From Neofusicoccum parvum (taxonomy: Eukaryota; Ascomycota; Dothideomycetes; Botryosphaeriales; Botryosphaeriaceae): a stretch of 64,000 bases of DNA. The stretch spans positions 186,001 through 250,000 of the forward strand of contig CP087219.1 of the NCBI GenBank assembly GCA_020912385.1, given 5' to 3'. The notes beneath the pieces are model-generated. The model worked only from the letters and a program-made list of their open reading frames with translations, did no database searches and had not been told where the DNA came from. Positions 44,711 to 56,493 of the stretch are shown in pieces. Positions within the stretch are counted from its first letter, which is position 1. Every line of letters starts with the position of its first letter. The translations under genes were made by a program, and so were the position numbers.

Positions 44711-46539
44711 ACTCGGTCGCTGCTATTACCATGTAGTTTAAATTCACTCTTTAAATGCGTATTTTCGGATTTTATTTAGAATCGCTTGCTCTGTCAGCTC
44801 ATGACAATGATGTTGGTTTATTATTGATAATCAAGATACGGGAGCCCGTCTTCGGGTCTGCTTTCTCAAGCGTGCTGCACATCCTTACAATATTCCCGCT
44901 TCACCACCCAATATATTCTCACTCTTTCGGTAACTAGCTCCTGAGCTCTTCTTCGCTCCCATTCAAGCACCTGGATGGAAAAATCTATCATCTTCACATG
45001 TTGTGCATCTTTTGCATGGTCAAAATCGGCGATAAAGTCGGCAATAACATCCTCGCTCGGCCCCTAAAGCAGCCCCTGTAGATCCTGGTGTGAGGAGAAG
45101 CTGTGTACCTGGTCAACTGACGTGTCAGATTAGGCTGGTGTCTGCATGTGGATGCTGATTGTCTTCGAGGGAACTGTTCAGAGCCAATCAGCTGGCTGAG
45201 AGCCGCTCGGTCATCGTAAAAACGAAACACATTGGAGGACGCAACCGCACATTCCCGTATTACACGCAGCCTGCAGCAGGGACTGCATCACTACGACATG
45301 GGGGATGAGTTGCAGGCATCAACAGTCCCGCGACAGCTTATCCTTCCCTTTTCGTAGACACCAAACCTTAATCCAACACCCACCGACAGCGTCTGCCAGT
45401 GCCTTTGCCGGATCTCAGAGCATCCTGGCATCGGAAAGTTGCCTAAATTCCATCTTCACGCCATCTGATTCACACGAGGAGTCAACTTTGCCATGCTTCA
45501 TTTACAAGACATAGGCGAACCGGAGGGATTTCGTGTTCCTGGACTTTGCGATAAATACGGCCTGTGTTTAGGCAGGGCCTCCTGAACTCCCTGTCTGAAT
45601 GCTACCGAATTGGGTAGCGCAGTCAAGAACGCGCGTACTCTGCTCCAAAGTAGCCGAGACGCGCAACCCCAGTACCAGCTTTGGATGGCTACCGCTCCTC
45701 GACCGGATCACGGCCGGCGTGACCAGCTCAGGCGGTCACGCTCTACTACCGTCGATCACCGAGCTAATTTTGCCGGGCGTCTCGGAGGTTGCGCTGCGTT
45801 GGAGGGTGAATGTGCGGATTATAAGGGCCTGAATACGACAAGAACGCGGAAATTGGTCGTGGGCGCGGCAGCGGCTGGGGCGCGCAACTCCCGCAGGCTT
45901 AACTGGCTCTCTCACGACATAAAGCGGGGATCCGGGTGCCACAAACCCCGCGTGGGGCCCCAGCATTGGCCGCATCCGAGCGCCACGGCCGCTTCTAAGC
46001 CTCTGCTCCGGTGGGTTGGAGGAATTCTGATGACGCACGCGGGCCAAGCGCGAGGAATTCCCGAGCCTGCCGTCCAAGAAAGCAGCATGTACCCCTCATT
46101 CCGACCCTGTCCAATACAACTCTGTCTCTCTTTCGGGAAACCTGCTGCGACTGCACCTTGTATTAGCCGCAGGCGCCACGACTCTTGTCTTGCCAGCCGT
46201 GCTGTCTCCACCGCCCGCACAGGAATCACCGCTCCTTTGCCTCCCTCTTCCTGCTCACTGCTACACCGCAGCCCGCGAGCCCAAGCCCTCCACCGGCCCC
46301 GCAAATCGCCCTCGTGATTGCTCATGTACCTTGCGCTCCAACTCCGCCAATCATGACTCGCGCTCTATTCCGTTCCCTGCCCCGGTATACCGTGCGGCAT
46401 AGAGCTCCCACCGGCATTGGCGCACCGCTATAAAGATGGCCGAGTGCTTCAGTACTCAGCCGCGTCAGCTAGCATTCACTCGCTTTTTCGGACGCGATTC
46501 GGACGCCCGTGGTCGTTTTCCGCTCCTCCAGAAGCCGTC
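44711..46539. other. 1.8-kb intergenic, promoter of the GH51 gene
   Basis: Oxidase 3' flank, AT-rich to about 45250, then a GC-richer promoter. The 235-codon frame at 45610-46317 lacks any domain and coexists with an open antisense frame. TATAAAG at 46429-46435. Confidence 0.5.
46429..46435 (+). promoter_or_regulatory. TATA box of the GH51 gene
   Basis: TATAAAG 105-111 bp upstream of the ATG at 46540. Confidence 0.65.
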
Positions 46540-48883
46540 ATGTACCAGCTACGCTCTGCCGTCACCCGCTTGGCGGCGGTAGCTGCTCTTGCCACGCGTG
46601 TTGCGGGGATCAATCTGACCGTCTCAACGAGTGGCGGCAATGCTACTTCGCCGCTCATGTACGGCTTCATGTTTGAAGTGAGTTGCTCTGGAATCCTGCG
46701 TTATATCAAATTTCATTGTGCGGTTCGCGGTCAAAACCTCTTTCCTACAGCTTGTTTTGCAAGAAGAGAAAAATTGCTGCAGCATCAACGCACTGACCAA
46801 CTTCGCAGGACATCAATTACTCTGGCGATGGTGGTATCCACGGTCAACTTCTCCGCAACAACGGCTTCCAAGGCGATGACCAAACCACCACTGCGTATGG
46901 CACCGTGGGAGATGTCGATCTGACCGTCGACTCTGACAATCCGCTTTCGTCGGCTATTCCCTACTCGCTGGCTGTAGCCGTCCCGGACGGCACAACCGGC
47001 GACGTGGGCTTCAGCAATGAAGGTTACTGGGGAATTCTCGTGAACGCCGACCAGTACTCAACTTCTTTCTGGGTTAAAGGCGACTACTCCGGCAACGTCA
47101 CCATCAAGCTCGTCGGCAACTACAGCGGCACCGAGTACGCCAGCACCACGCTCGACGTCTCAAGCAACTCCAGTGCCTACGGCTACTACGAGACGAGCTT
47201 TGAGAGCGAGCAGGCCCCCGATGGCAACAACCTCTGGACCCTAACGTTTGATGGAGAGAGCACTGCAGGTTCAACTCTGTATTTCGATCTCATTACGCTG
47301 TACCCCACGACCTTCAAGAGTAGAGCAAATGGCTTGAAACCCGCTGTTGCTAATGTCTTGGACGATGTGGGGGCAAGTTTCTTACGCTTCCCCGGTGGTA
47401 ATAACCTGTGAGTGTACTACGATGTCCCGGGTAATCTGAAGATTGCCGAATGCTGACAAACTTCCAGTGAGGGTTACAGTCTGGACAACCGCTGGAAGTG
47501 GAATGAGACTATTGGTCCGCTGCAAGATCGTCCGGGCCGCCAAGGTATATATCTTTGACATGGCAATGGGCTCTCCAGGCTGCGTGCTAACCATTGTCCA
47601 GGGACCTGGGGTTACCCGAACACAGATGCGCTTGGTAAGTGGTCTCCCATGACTTATGCTCTTTAAAGGGATCATGCTGATGTTGTCATTAGGTCTGATT
47701 GAGTACCTTGATTGGTGCACAGACATGGGGCTTGCCCCAATTCTGGGTGTCTGGGACGGCTTCGCACTAGAATCAGGAGAGGGCACTCCCATCACCGGCG
47801 ATGCTCTTACCCCATATATCGACGATGTGCTAAACGAGCTTGAGGTACCTCAGTCTGAATGGTTCTTATTTTGTCCGCCCACACTAACTGAATTCACTCC
47901 CAAAAGTTCATCCTCGGCGACTCCTCCACCACCTACGGCTCCCTTCGCGCCTCTCTCGGGTACTCCGACCCCTTCACTCTCACCCACGTCGAAATTGGTA
48001 ACGAGGACTACCTTGGTACGCTATGCCGCCCCCAATCTCACCCCAAAAGACCATTATCCCCCGATTAACAACTCCATCAGGCGGCGGCTGTGATACCTAC
48101 CCCGAACGCTTCACCGCCTTCTACGACGCCATCCACGCAGCCTACCCCGACATCACCATCATCGCCTCCGCCGCAGAAGCGTTAGCGCCGACCTGCCTCC
48201 CCTCCCCCCTCCCAGCCGGCGTCATGCAAGACTACCACACCTACGCCTCTGAAACCGACCTCGTAGCCAACTTCTCGCAATGGGACCACCAGAACCGCTC
48301 GCTCCCCATCTTCGTCGGCGAGTTCTCGTGCTACTCGAACGCGGCGGGCGACCGGAACGTGCTGCCGTTCATGGCGTGCTCGGTGGCCGAGGCGGTGTAC
48401 ATGCTGGGGTTCGAGCGCAACGCGGACGCGGTGCTGATGTCGACGTACGCGCCGCTGCTGCAGCTGTTCAACGCCACGCAGTGGACGCCCGACCTCGTCG
48501 GCTACACGCAGGCCCCCGGCGGCGTCGTCCGCAGCACCAGCTACTTCGTCCAGCAGATGTTCGCGCAGAACTGGGGCAGCAGCACCCGCGCCGTCGACAG
48601 CGACGCCGCGTTTGGTCCGGTCTATTGGGCCGCGTCCGGCGAGGATGGCGGCGCCACGTACCTGAAGGTCGCGAATTATGGCGCTGATGAGCAGAGCGTG
48701 AGCGTGAGCGTGGAGGGCGCCGCGGGCGCGACGCTGACGACGCTGGCGGGGGCGCAGACGGCGGAGAATAGCGAGGAGGCGGGCGAGGTGGTGGTGCCGG
48801 TGACGAGCACGCCGGATGGGAGCAATGGGACGTTTGCGTTCACGCTGCCGGCGTGGAGTGTGGCGGTCTTGGCGACGTCCTGA
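46540..48883 (+). CDS. secreted alpha-L-arabinofuranosidase (GH51)
   Basis: Releases terminal arabinofuranosyl residues from arabinan, arabinoxylan or arabinogalactan outside the cell. Exons 46540-46677, 46809-47407, 47468-47544, 47602-47634, 47693-47844, 47907-48015 and 48081-48883 give 636 aa, the size of fungal AbfA-type enzymes. A signal peptide ([16 protein letters not shown]) precedes the catalytic part. GH51 signatures are [20 protein letters not shown] near residue 40, [21 protein letters not shown], the acid/base in EIGNED (Glu366) and the nucleophile in FVGEFSC (Glu450). The exon 47602-47634 has only 33 nt but is required ([12 protein letters not shown]). The C-terminal beta-sandwich (residues ~530-636) is present. 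Codon third positions become very GC-rich in the last exon. Gene symbol abfA is used in Aspergillus for this enzyme type. Confidence 0.94.
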
Positions 48884-49775
48884 GTGGTGAGGCTCGTGGT
48901 GGGGGGCTTCTTCAGCTCTGCCTCCCTTGTTTGTTTCTTAATGTGGCGGGCTGACGCTTGCATTTGAAAGGTTGCACGAAATATAGGCAGATATAAGTAG
49001 GCAAAAGGCGGCAGCCTCTTGTGTTACCTTAATATCTGAAAACTATTCTTGGTGATCACAGCAGCAAATCAATGTTACCTACAATATCAGTCGACTCATT
49101 CCTCTGTCAGTCATCTTCAGCCTCACAACTGTTCTACAGCATTGAAAGATCCACCGCCGTCTAGCAGCGTACAGCAAAACTCCCGGTTTTCAAGCGGCCA
49201 AACCTTGAAGTGTACAGCAAATAGGAAGTTCATTGCGTAAGTATTGCAACGGTGAACTGTGGCAATGATTGGACAAAGGTTTTCTAAATTATCTGAAGAT
49301 TACGCTGCGGCCTGCAGGGGAGACAAAATGGGTTTATCTCGCATGGAAGTGCACAAGGCTGAGACTTCCACCCGATGAGCTGCCCAATCATATGCAAGGT
49401 AGATCTGGCGTCAGCGCACCAGGGCTGTATTGAAAATAGGGTATAATGATTGCGGCACAAGGCTGTATTATGTAGATAAAAGGCAGATATCCTACGGAGT
49501 AGCCCGCAGCTTTCATCTCACCACCCCATCACCTCTCGTGGATCACGACAAGGATGGAACGTTTGACAAGCCTGCGCAGAGGAGAAGCACAGTCGGAGTA
49601 AGTTCACTACTTGGATCTCCAGTTCATTTTAGAAAGGTAACAAAGGCTTAGTCAAGAGCTCTTGCCTCTGGACAGGACTTCACCATCTGTCGTCACCCCG
49701 CACTACACCTCACTCGAAAATCTAGATGGCCTGTAAGTTTCTCCCGTTGGATAGTTCGAGACAATCGCAAACCTG
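48884..49775. other. intergenic between the GH51 gene and the membrane-protein gene
   Basis: AT-rich promoter-like spacer. No frame with recognisable content and no gene supported. Confidence 0.5.
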
Positions 49776-51731
49776 ATGAGGAGTAGAGACTATCAAGCAA
49801 ACAATACCGGTGACTCCATCCGCAAGCCACAAGGCGAAGAACTGGAGAGGTTTTATCTTCGAACAGCCATCTCCGTCTTTTTTCCACTCTGCATGACCGT
49901 CTACTTCATCGTCATCTGGCGCCACTTCCTCATTACCGACAGCACCAATGGAGAATATATCGGCCACAGAGGGACTCTGGTGTTCTATTCCTGGTTCATT
50001 ATCAGCACCGTCGCGTGGAACCTCGGGAAATACGGAACCGCCGGCACAGAAGCTGGACTTCTCATGGATAGATTCTGGGCACCAACCAACGCTGCGCAAA
50101 TCATGCATCACGGAGAGCATTCATGGAGCGGACCGAGCGGCTGGCTTCACCTGCTAAAAGTCATACCTATCAAAGTCTCTACGGCTGTCGGGATTTTGAA
50201 GATCAATCATCCTCCGAGCTGGCCCTCTAGAGCATGGTTCATCCTTTCAGCAATGAGTTTGTTGCCTTTCATTGGAATCCCGCTCTCCGGTCTTACAATG
50301 GAGCTTGCAACCGGGTACCATGAATCCAACATGCACGCAAGCGTTGTAGGGAGGCAACGAAGTGACTTCAACGACAGGCTCTATTCCGAGCCGATTTTAA
50401 GAGCGATCGATTACTGGAAGAGCTCAGCGGAACCAAGGCTCCCAAAGTTTGGGGTTGTCTACACCAATGAACCTGACTCGAGGAATACCAAGAACCTGGA
50501 ATCGATACCAAACAGCCTGCCTATTGAGAATGGAACAGCCATTGAAAATGGTACAGGTGTTATTTTCCTCCCTTCACAGGGAGACTATCCGATTTCCGGA
50601 AACACATGGGGATTGGCGCTGCGTTATGACTGCAATATATCAACAGAAGATTCCGACTTCGTCTTCTTGTCGAGGCGCAATCTCGATCTGTTGAATCTTA
50701 CCACCTTCGATTACTACAACAATGACTCAGCTGAATACACTTTTGGATATTCGGATTTGTTTGATAATGCTAAAACATTATACATGGCTGCAGAAAACTA
50801 CTCAATAGATGGTTACACGGATGAATACCCGGGGTTGGAAGCCGACCACATACTCGAAATTCAGCTCTGGCAATACATCACGGCCGACAATGGTACCAAT
50901 AAACGTGTAGAACGACCCATACGGGGAATTTCCCCGCCTGTTTTCCCGGATCTCCATGAAAATAAGACTCTGCCAAAAGACGCAATCGGCATTGGAGTCC
51001 GATGCATATCCTCATCGGAGGTTGGGACGGCAGACATTGATGCAAAAACATCTAGGTATAGGAACTTTCGCCGCACAGATACTATTATCAAAAACGAATC
51101 CTTTTCGGATGAGCTTTTGGCATACCGTTTCTCTCACGGCATTCCAAGTCCAATATGGACTTCGTCGAGCGATACTCTCACTTATGACTTATTATCCTCG
51201 GTCGGACTCCCACTAAATTATACATTGTCAAAGGAAAAGGACAAGGGAGAGACATTGAATCAAACCTCCTACATACAGGCCGAGGATCTCAGAAAGTCCA
51301 TGCTCCGAGCGCACGCCGCCTACGCACTGCAGCTGATGTACGACACCGGCGACTCTCGTTGGACCAATTACCAAGCTACCATATGGCCTCGTAAATCGGT
51401 TCTCACAGCCGGAAGAGTCCCAAGTCAGCTGGTCGTTCTTCTCCTTTCCCTTTGGACACTTCTTTCAGCATCTTTTGCACTCATCTACGGCCTGCGGAGG
51501 CGATGGGCAGATACTTTGGATGCCCGTTGCATGTTCGCTTTTGGAGCGGATCAAGCGCAGCGTCTCCACGACAGGTCTGGAGTTGTCCGTACGCTTGGCC
51601 GCGAACAGGGAGAAAATACCCTTCGAGGAATTCCAGGGATGGTGGGAGATTCGAAACTTGAGGAATCGCCGGGACACATCACGTTCATTCAGAAGACCGA
51701 TGGAGCAAAAAAGAGCAAGCTTTACTGTTAA
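49776..51731 (+). CDS. polytopic membrane protein with large glycosylated loop, unknown function
   Basis: Single exon, 651 aa. Three membrane segments lie in the first ~180 residues (AISVFFPLCMTVYFIVIW; TLVFYSWFIISTVAWNLG; AWFILSAMSLLPFIGIPLSG) and one near residues 550-575 (LVVLLLSLWTLLSASFALIYGLRR). The ~370-residue stretch between them is hydrophilic and rich in N-glycosylation sequons (NGT, NLT, NDS, NYS, NKT, NES, NYT, NQT), so it is probably outside the cell or in the lumen; the ~75-residue tail would be cytosolic. This layout is common among uncharacterised membrane proteins of filamentous ascomycetes. I cannot assign a function. Confidence 0.82.
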   Translation: MRSRDYQANNTGDSIRKPQGEELERFYLRTAISVFFPLCMTVYFIVIWRHFLITDSTNGEYIGHRGTLVFYSWFIISTVAWNLGKYGTAGTEAGLLMDRFWAPTNAAQIMHHGEHSWSGPSGWLHLLKVIPIKVSTAVGILKINHPPSWPSRAWFILSAMSLLPFIGIPLSGLTMELATGYHESNMHASVVGRQRSDFNDRLYSEPILRAIDYWKSSAEPRLPKFGVVYTNEPDSRNTKNLESIPNSLPIENGTAIENGTGVIFLPSQGDYPISGNTWGLALRYDCNISTEDSDFVFLSRRNLDLLNLTTFDYYNNDSAEYTFGYSDLFDNAKTLYMAAENYSIDGYTDEYPGLEADHILEIQLWQYITADNGTNKRVERPIRGISPPVFPDLHENKTLPKDAIGIGVRCISSSEVGTADIDAKTSRYRNFRRTDTIIKNESFSDELLAYRFSHGIPSPIWTSSSDTLTYDLLSSVGLPLNYTLSKEKDKGETLNQTSYIQAEDLRKSMLRAHAAYALQLMYDTGDSRWTNYQATIWPRKSVLTAGRVPSQLVVLLLSLWTLLSASFALIYGLRRRWADTLDARCMFAFGADQAQRLHDRSGVVRTLGREQGENTLRGIPGMVGDSKLEESPGHITFIQKTDGAKKSKLYC

Positions 51732-52527
51732 GGGTGATCTCAGGAGGGAACTGAGGTAGACTAATTATGTATTTCATTTGCGTTTCTCAGCCTTGCAGCA
51801 CGCGGCTTGCCACTTGAAACGCACCCGACGGCCCGAGCCCTCATCCTCGGGCGCGATCCTTCAAGCCACCAAGCCACCAGCCCATAACAATCGTTTGATG
51901 AGCAAAAGGCACGGTGATATTGAAAAGAACAACTAGTGGCGGGGTTGACGAGGTTGATGATTAGGGAGGAATAGCGGGATGCCGGAAGTGGGCCTTCGCT
52001 ACGGCCAGGAACCTGCATGCTGCAGCGTGTAAGCTTACACCCGCCAGATTGCAGCTAAGAATAACCCTATCCCGGCAGGCATCCCTCGGCATTTGCTCTC
52101 GTCCCTCTCGTCGTGTGACGGCGGCGCGCACTGCTATTCGACGGGAGTTCCGCAACACCAAGACATTGGCGGCGGAGAAGCACGGCCGGCCTGGTGGGCA
52201 TTGTGGAGGCGGGCCGCAAAGAGCCGGCGGCAAGGGATGGCGGGCTGCAAGGCCGGGGTGCTGGAAGGAGGAACGGCGCCAGGTCGCTGGGCTGCTGCAT
52301 TTAAACTTTGGGATGCAAGATGCGAGATGTGATCTCTGCGCTAATTTTACACGTCGCGCCCTCAAGCTCTTAAGCAGCAGCCGCTCGTTGGGCGCGGCTG
52401 ACGGGCGACCGAGTATAAAACCAGCGGCACCTTCCCCCTCCGGCGAGATCGGCAAGCAAGCTCGCGACTCGGCAGCCTCACCCAGAACCCAATCGGGGAA
52501 GTCGATCACCCCCCGCCAGCCTTCACC
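51732..52527. other. intergenic, promoter of the GH105-like gene
   Basis: GC-rich promoter. Open frames on both strands (51961-52584 -, 52049-52531 +) overlap and lack domains. TATAAAA at 52414-52420. Confidence 0.5.
52414..52420 (+). promoter_or_regulatory. TATA box of the GH105-like gene
   Basis: TATAAAA 108-114 bp upstream of the ATG at 52528. Confidence 0.65.
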
Positions 52528-53778
52528 ATGACGTCCGCTCTGATGGACAGCATCATCGCCCAGGGCCAGCGCCTGGCCACCCACAGCTGGGAGTACGGCG
52601 CCTTTGCCGAAGCCCTGCTGGAGTGGTACGACCCCTTCTACTCCGTCTTCGCCAACGATCCCTTCCCGGACGGCAAGATCCCCGTCGCCAATGTCGACGA
52701 CGTCCGCTCGCTGTCCTACGTGAAGCCCTTCATCTCCATCAACTCAACCACTCTGGTCGACGGCGATGGTATGCACCCACTCCTCACCTCAGCAATTGCT
52801 TCACACCCTCCACTCACTCTTCACCCTCCCATCTAAACACTCCAACTCAACACCACCCTTCACCTTCCACCTTCACACTCCAACTCAACACCACACACCA
52901 CATCTCACCCACCGCTAATCCCACCAGGCGCCGCCGGCGACCCCGCCTCCCTCGGCGTCTCCGCCATCCTCATCGGCGAAACCCTCCCTGAATACCACGC
53001 CGCCGCCTCGCGCCAGGTCGACCACCTCCTAACCGCCGTCCCGCGCTGGCCCAACGGCGCCATCTCGCACCGCGAAGACGTGGCCGAGCTCTGGGCCGAC
53101 TTCATCTACATGGCACCCCCGACGCTCGCCTACTGGGGCGTCGCGACGGCCGCGCCAGACGTGCTCAACGCGTCGATCCAGCAGTGCCTGCTGTACCGCG
53201 ACGTGCTGGCCGCGCCGGCCGCCGCGCCGTCCGCGCCCGGCCTGTGGCACCACATCGTGGGGCCGCAGTCGCAGGACCTGGGCATGTGGTCGACGGGCAA
53301 CGCGTGGGCGGCGGCGGGCATGGCGCGCGTGCTGGCGACGGCGCGGCGGTCGCCGCACGCGGGCAGCCTGGCGGCTGAGACGGCTGCGCTGAGCGCCGTC
53401 GTGCGCGCCATCCTGGACGGCGCTATGGCTGTCGATGCGGCTGAGCCGGATGAGCCGCTGCTGCGGAATTACCTCAACGACTCGGCTTGGTTTGGCGAGC
53501 TGGCTGGCACGGCGCTGTTGAGCGCGACGGCGTATCGGATGGCGAGTCTTGAGCCTGAGGGCTATGCGGTCGATCCGTATGTGAAGTGGGCGGATGCGAA
53601 GAGGGAGGCGGTTACGGCGAGGGTGGGGGAGGATGGGTTGCTGAGTCCGGTGGTGAATCCGTTGAATTGGTACGATACGACGCCTGCGACGGAGAGTCCG
53701 GAGGCGCAGAGTTTTGCGGTGTTGATGTTTGCCGCGTATAGGGCGTTTTGCGAGGGGTGTTTGGGGGATGGACCGTGA
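52528..53778 (+). CDS. GH105/GH88-like unsaturated uronyl hydrolase (six-hairpin glycosidase)
   Basis: Exons 52528-52768 and 52928-53778 give 363 aa. Members of this fold remove the unsaturated uronic acid that polysaccharide lyases leave at the non-reducing end. The six-hairpin pattern is visible: RWPNGAISHREDVAELWADFIYMAPPTLAYWGV, then CLLYRDVL, GLWHHIVGPQSQDLGMWSTGNAWAAAGMARVLA, and the terminal SPVVNPLNWYDTTPATESPEAQSFAVLM. STGNAW stands where many family members have RGNGW. No signal peptide is evident (MTSALMDSIIAQGQRLATHSW), so the protein may be intracellular. The 159-nt intron is unusually long for this window and contains a 20-nt direct repeat. Family call is good; substrate is inferred. 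Confidence 0.82.
52837..52894 (+). repeat. 20-nt direct repeat within the GH105-like intron
   Basis: ACACTCCAACTCAACACCAC occurs at 52837-52856 and 52875-52894, in a C/A-rich stretch; this accounts for part of the intron's extra length. Confidence 0.85.
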
Positions 53779-54015
53779 GGGGGAAGCGGGGCTCGAGGTT
53801 GGCACGTTCTTTATGACGAGCTTCGTGGAGGTTGGGGTGCTGTTTGATGGAGGTAAAACATCAACTAAAGCTGCAATGATGGACATGAACTTTCCATTGA
53901 GTGTGGCACCTTAGGCATACAGCGAGCATCTTGTGGCGTCATGATCAATGAGAACTCCCAATAGCAACTACTCCCAAATTGGGTCAATGGAACCATCCCG
54001 GCATCCACTTCTATT

Positions 54016-56493
54016 TCATGCCAGAATTACTTCCTCCCACTTATAGCCAGGATCACACGCATAGCTCAGTGCGTCCCGGAAGAGCTTCCCATGTCCGACG
54101 CGCTCGACCAAGGGAAGATCATGGGAATTCGCGACCGGCTGAACCAAGAACACGTTGAAAAGGTGCCAAGAATGCGCTTGAACGTCTTCCTTCTCAGCTT
54201 CAGATCCAGTTTCGGAACCCTCCTCCACATCCGTGATGCTGTCGTCAGCACAGAGTTCTCCACCTTGTGCCCTGCCCCCACCCTCTCCATCATCGTCACC
54301 GCCGCGAATCCGGCGCATGTTCGCCTCGTATGTCTCGAGCCTGTATTCCTCGTACTCGCAGTAGAACGGTAAGGCTTCGGAAACAAGCAGTAGCTGACAG
54401 ATCCCATTTGACGGCGGCATCCAATCATCACATGTCCATACGTCTCCCGAGACGACGCCATCTTTGTCGTACAGGCCGTAGCATCTCAGCCCTGCACCGA
54501 TAGCAAGCTCGTCTAGCTCATAATCGTCGGGAAGATCGCTGAGGCGAAAGCAGGCGGAAACAGTCCAGAAGTGCAGCAGTGCATCTCTCCCAAGCCCGGG
54601 GGTGGGAGGGGAAGCAGTGCCCTGCTGCCGTTGTTGCGGGAAGACCTGCAAATCTCTGGGCACTCGGGTCGCCGGCAGAGTGCGGAAACAGTCGAGGCCG
54701 AAGAAGCGGTCGTTGCGTCCTGTTAGCCCGGATGAAGGGTTCGAGATCGGAACGGGAGTGACCTCCGAGCCTTTGTAGTGATACCAGGCAATCCACGTAT
54801 GGTCGCTTAGCCACTGTTGCAAATCTTCGAACGTGTAGTTCCCATCTATACTGTCCTCTGTCGGCATTGCCGTATGGCCCCTTCGCTCCTGATCCTTCTC
54901 TTGGAAAGAAGCAGACCGCACCAGGCCGGTCCCCTTCCAGCCGGTCCATGACCAGCTTGGGCAATTGGGGCGGCGGGCGATGTACCCTTTTGCTTCCCAT
55001 AAAAGTGCCCAATCGAACAGCGATACCGGAAGACCCCAGTGGAAGGTTGTTTCGAGCATAGTGGATAGGACCTTCGAGACTCCTGTGAAAGCGTTGAGGA
55101 CGTCGCCGTCATAACTTAGTTGCCGTGTGCTGTAGTGATGAACGAGTCCCATGTACTGAACAAATGAATCTTCTGTCCACTTGCTGAGACGGTAGTTCTC
55201 GCAGACTTCGAGCCCGTCGGCCGCGACGGTGAGGTCGGAAGTGATGTCTTCACGATACATTCCGACCTGGCATTGATATATAGCCTGACCACCTACCAAG
55301 AAAAGGATCCGATTACTCAGATGGCGCTCCTGAAACCTATGACATGTCAGCGAGTTGAACACCTGAGATACCATAGTGCTCACTTACGTCCATGCGCGTG
55401 TGTCGTAGACTGAAGTGGAGAAATAGTCGTCCAGGTGGGTGATAGACATGAGCTTCAGGCCTTTGACTACCTCCACATTTTGCTTCTCGTTTCTACTACC
55501 TTGTTTCACGCCATTAAGGCCACTGTGCGCACCGTTTCCGGAGGCGGCAACGATAGTGCACAGCGAGCGCGAGTATCTACGACGTATTAGTTAAAGAAAG
55601 TTTTATGGAGCATTGACTTACATCACATCCATTGCGTTGATAGCCGCAATCTTTGTGCGAGCGTCATCCTGCACAATGCAGAGGCTGTCAATCCATAGAT
55701 ATCGGAAAGAAAGTCTTGAGACCAATACGATGGCATCCCAGATCGTGGCGGGTATCTCTCCTTCCAATTCCGACAAAGCTCCCGGCTCTCGCAGTCTCGT
55801 GATATTCTTTGTTGCCGTCAGGAAATTGTTCGTGGTTCCCCAAACATACGACAATGTCAGGTACTCGGTGTCTATAGACGCGTCTACAATGCACATGTCC
55901 AAGACATCGATGAGCTTGAAATGAGCGACCACGGCTTCGTCCGATGGCAGGATAGTCTCCTCGCAGCCCAAGTGGAGCTTGCGACAATCGCAGATCCAGC
56001 TCTTTACTAGATCTACATCGATATGGTCCTGGTCCCATTCTCTGCCAAGGAAGGGCTTTTCTGAGTCCGGGATGATGGTAATGCGGTCGGATTCGTTCAT
56101 CGGTTCCATCCAGGGTTCTGCACGCGCACGTATGCAGCGCGTTAGGGGAATCATCTCCCGCGACTGTCTTTCCCAGTCCTTGAGGTCGGAATTCCACTTT
56201 TCCGTAGATCCGGTGTCGATTGTTGTGTCTGTTTCCCAGTCAAGGTAGCATTGAACAGCGCTGGTAACGTCATCCGGCAGTTCAGTGCTCCTCATACCTA
56301 TAGCCGAAAGAGCCAACTTGCATAGCGGACAGTGTTTTTTTCGAATGATGTCCCTAAGTGTTCCCAGGTGGAATGTTGCTGGCGATTCTGGGACATCTTC
56401 ACCGGATGCGTGCTCAAAGTACGACGCGCGTAGATCGAACTTTTCGCAGACCTGGCAAAGGCCATCGACCATGTTGGGTTTTGCTGGTTCCAT
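54016..56493 (-). CDS. heterokaryon-incompatibility (HET) domain protein
   Basis: Exons 56493-55622, 55576-55388 and 55336-54016 give 793 aa. HET-domain proteins trigger cell death after fusion of unlike mycelia; the domain is distantly TIR-like. The N-terminus has a Cys-rich GLCQVCEKFDL...CPLCKLA pair that may bind metal. The HET domain starts near residue 210 with YLTLSYVWG, continues with FRYLWIDSLCIVQDD (about 260-275), YSRSLCTIVAASGNGAHS and the closing DTRAWTFQERHLSNRILF, and spans both introns. The C-terminal ~450 residues contain RRPNCPSWSWTGWKG, typical for HET proteins, and an acidic stretch. It converges on the GH105-like gene and diverges from the methyltransferase gene. Confidence 0.93.

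Noticed and set aside
45610..46317. 235-codon plus frame before the GH51 gene
   Set aside because: No domain, open antisense frame over the same bases, and it lies in the expected promoter of the GH51 gene.
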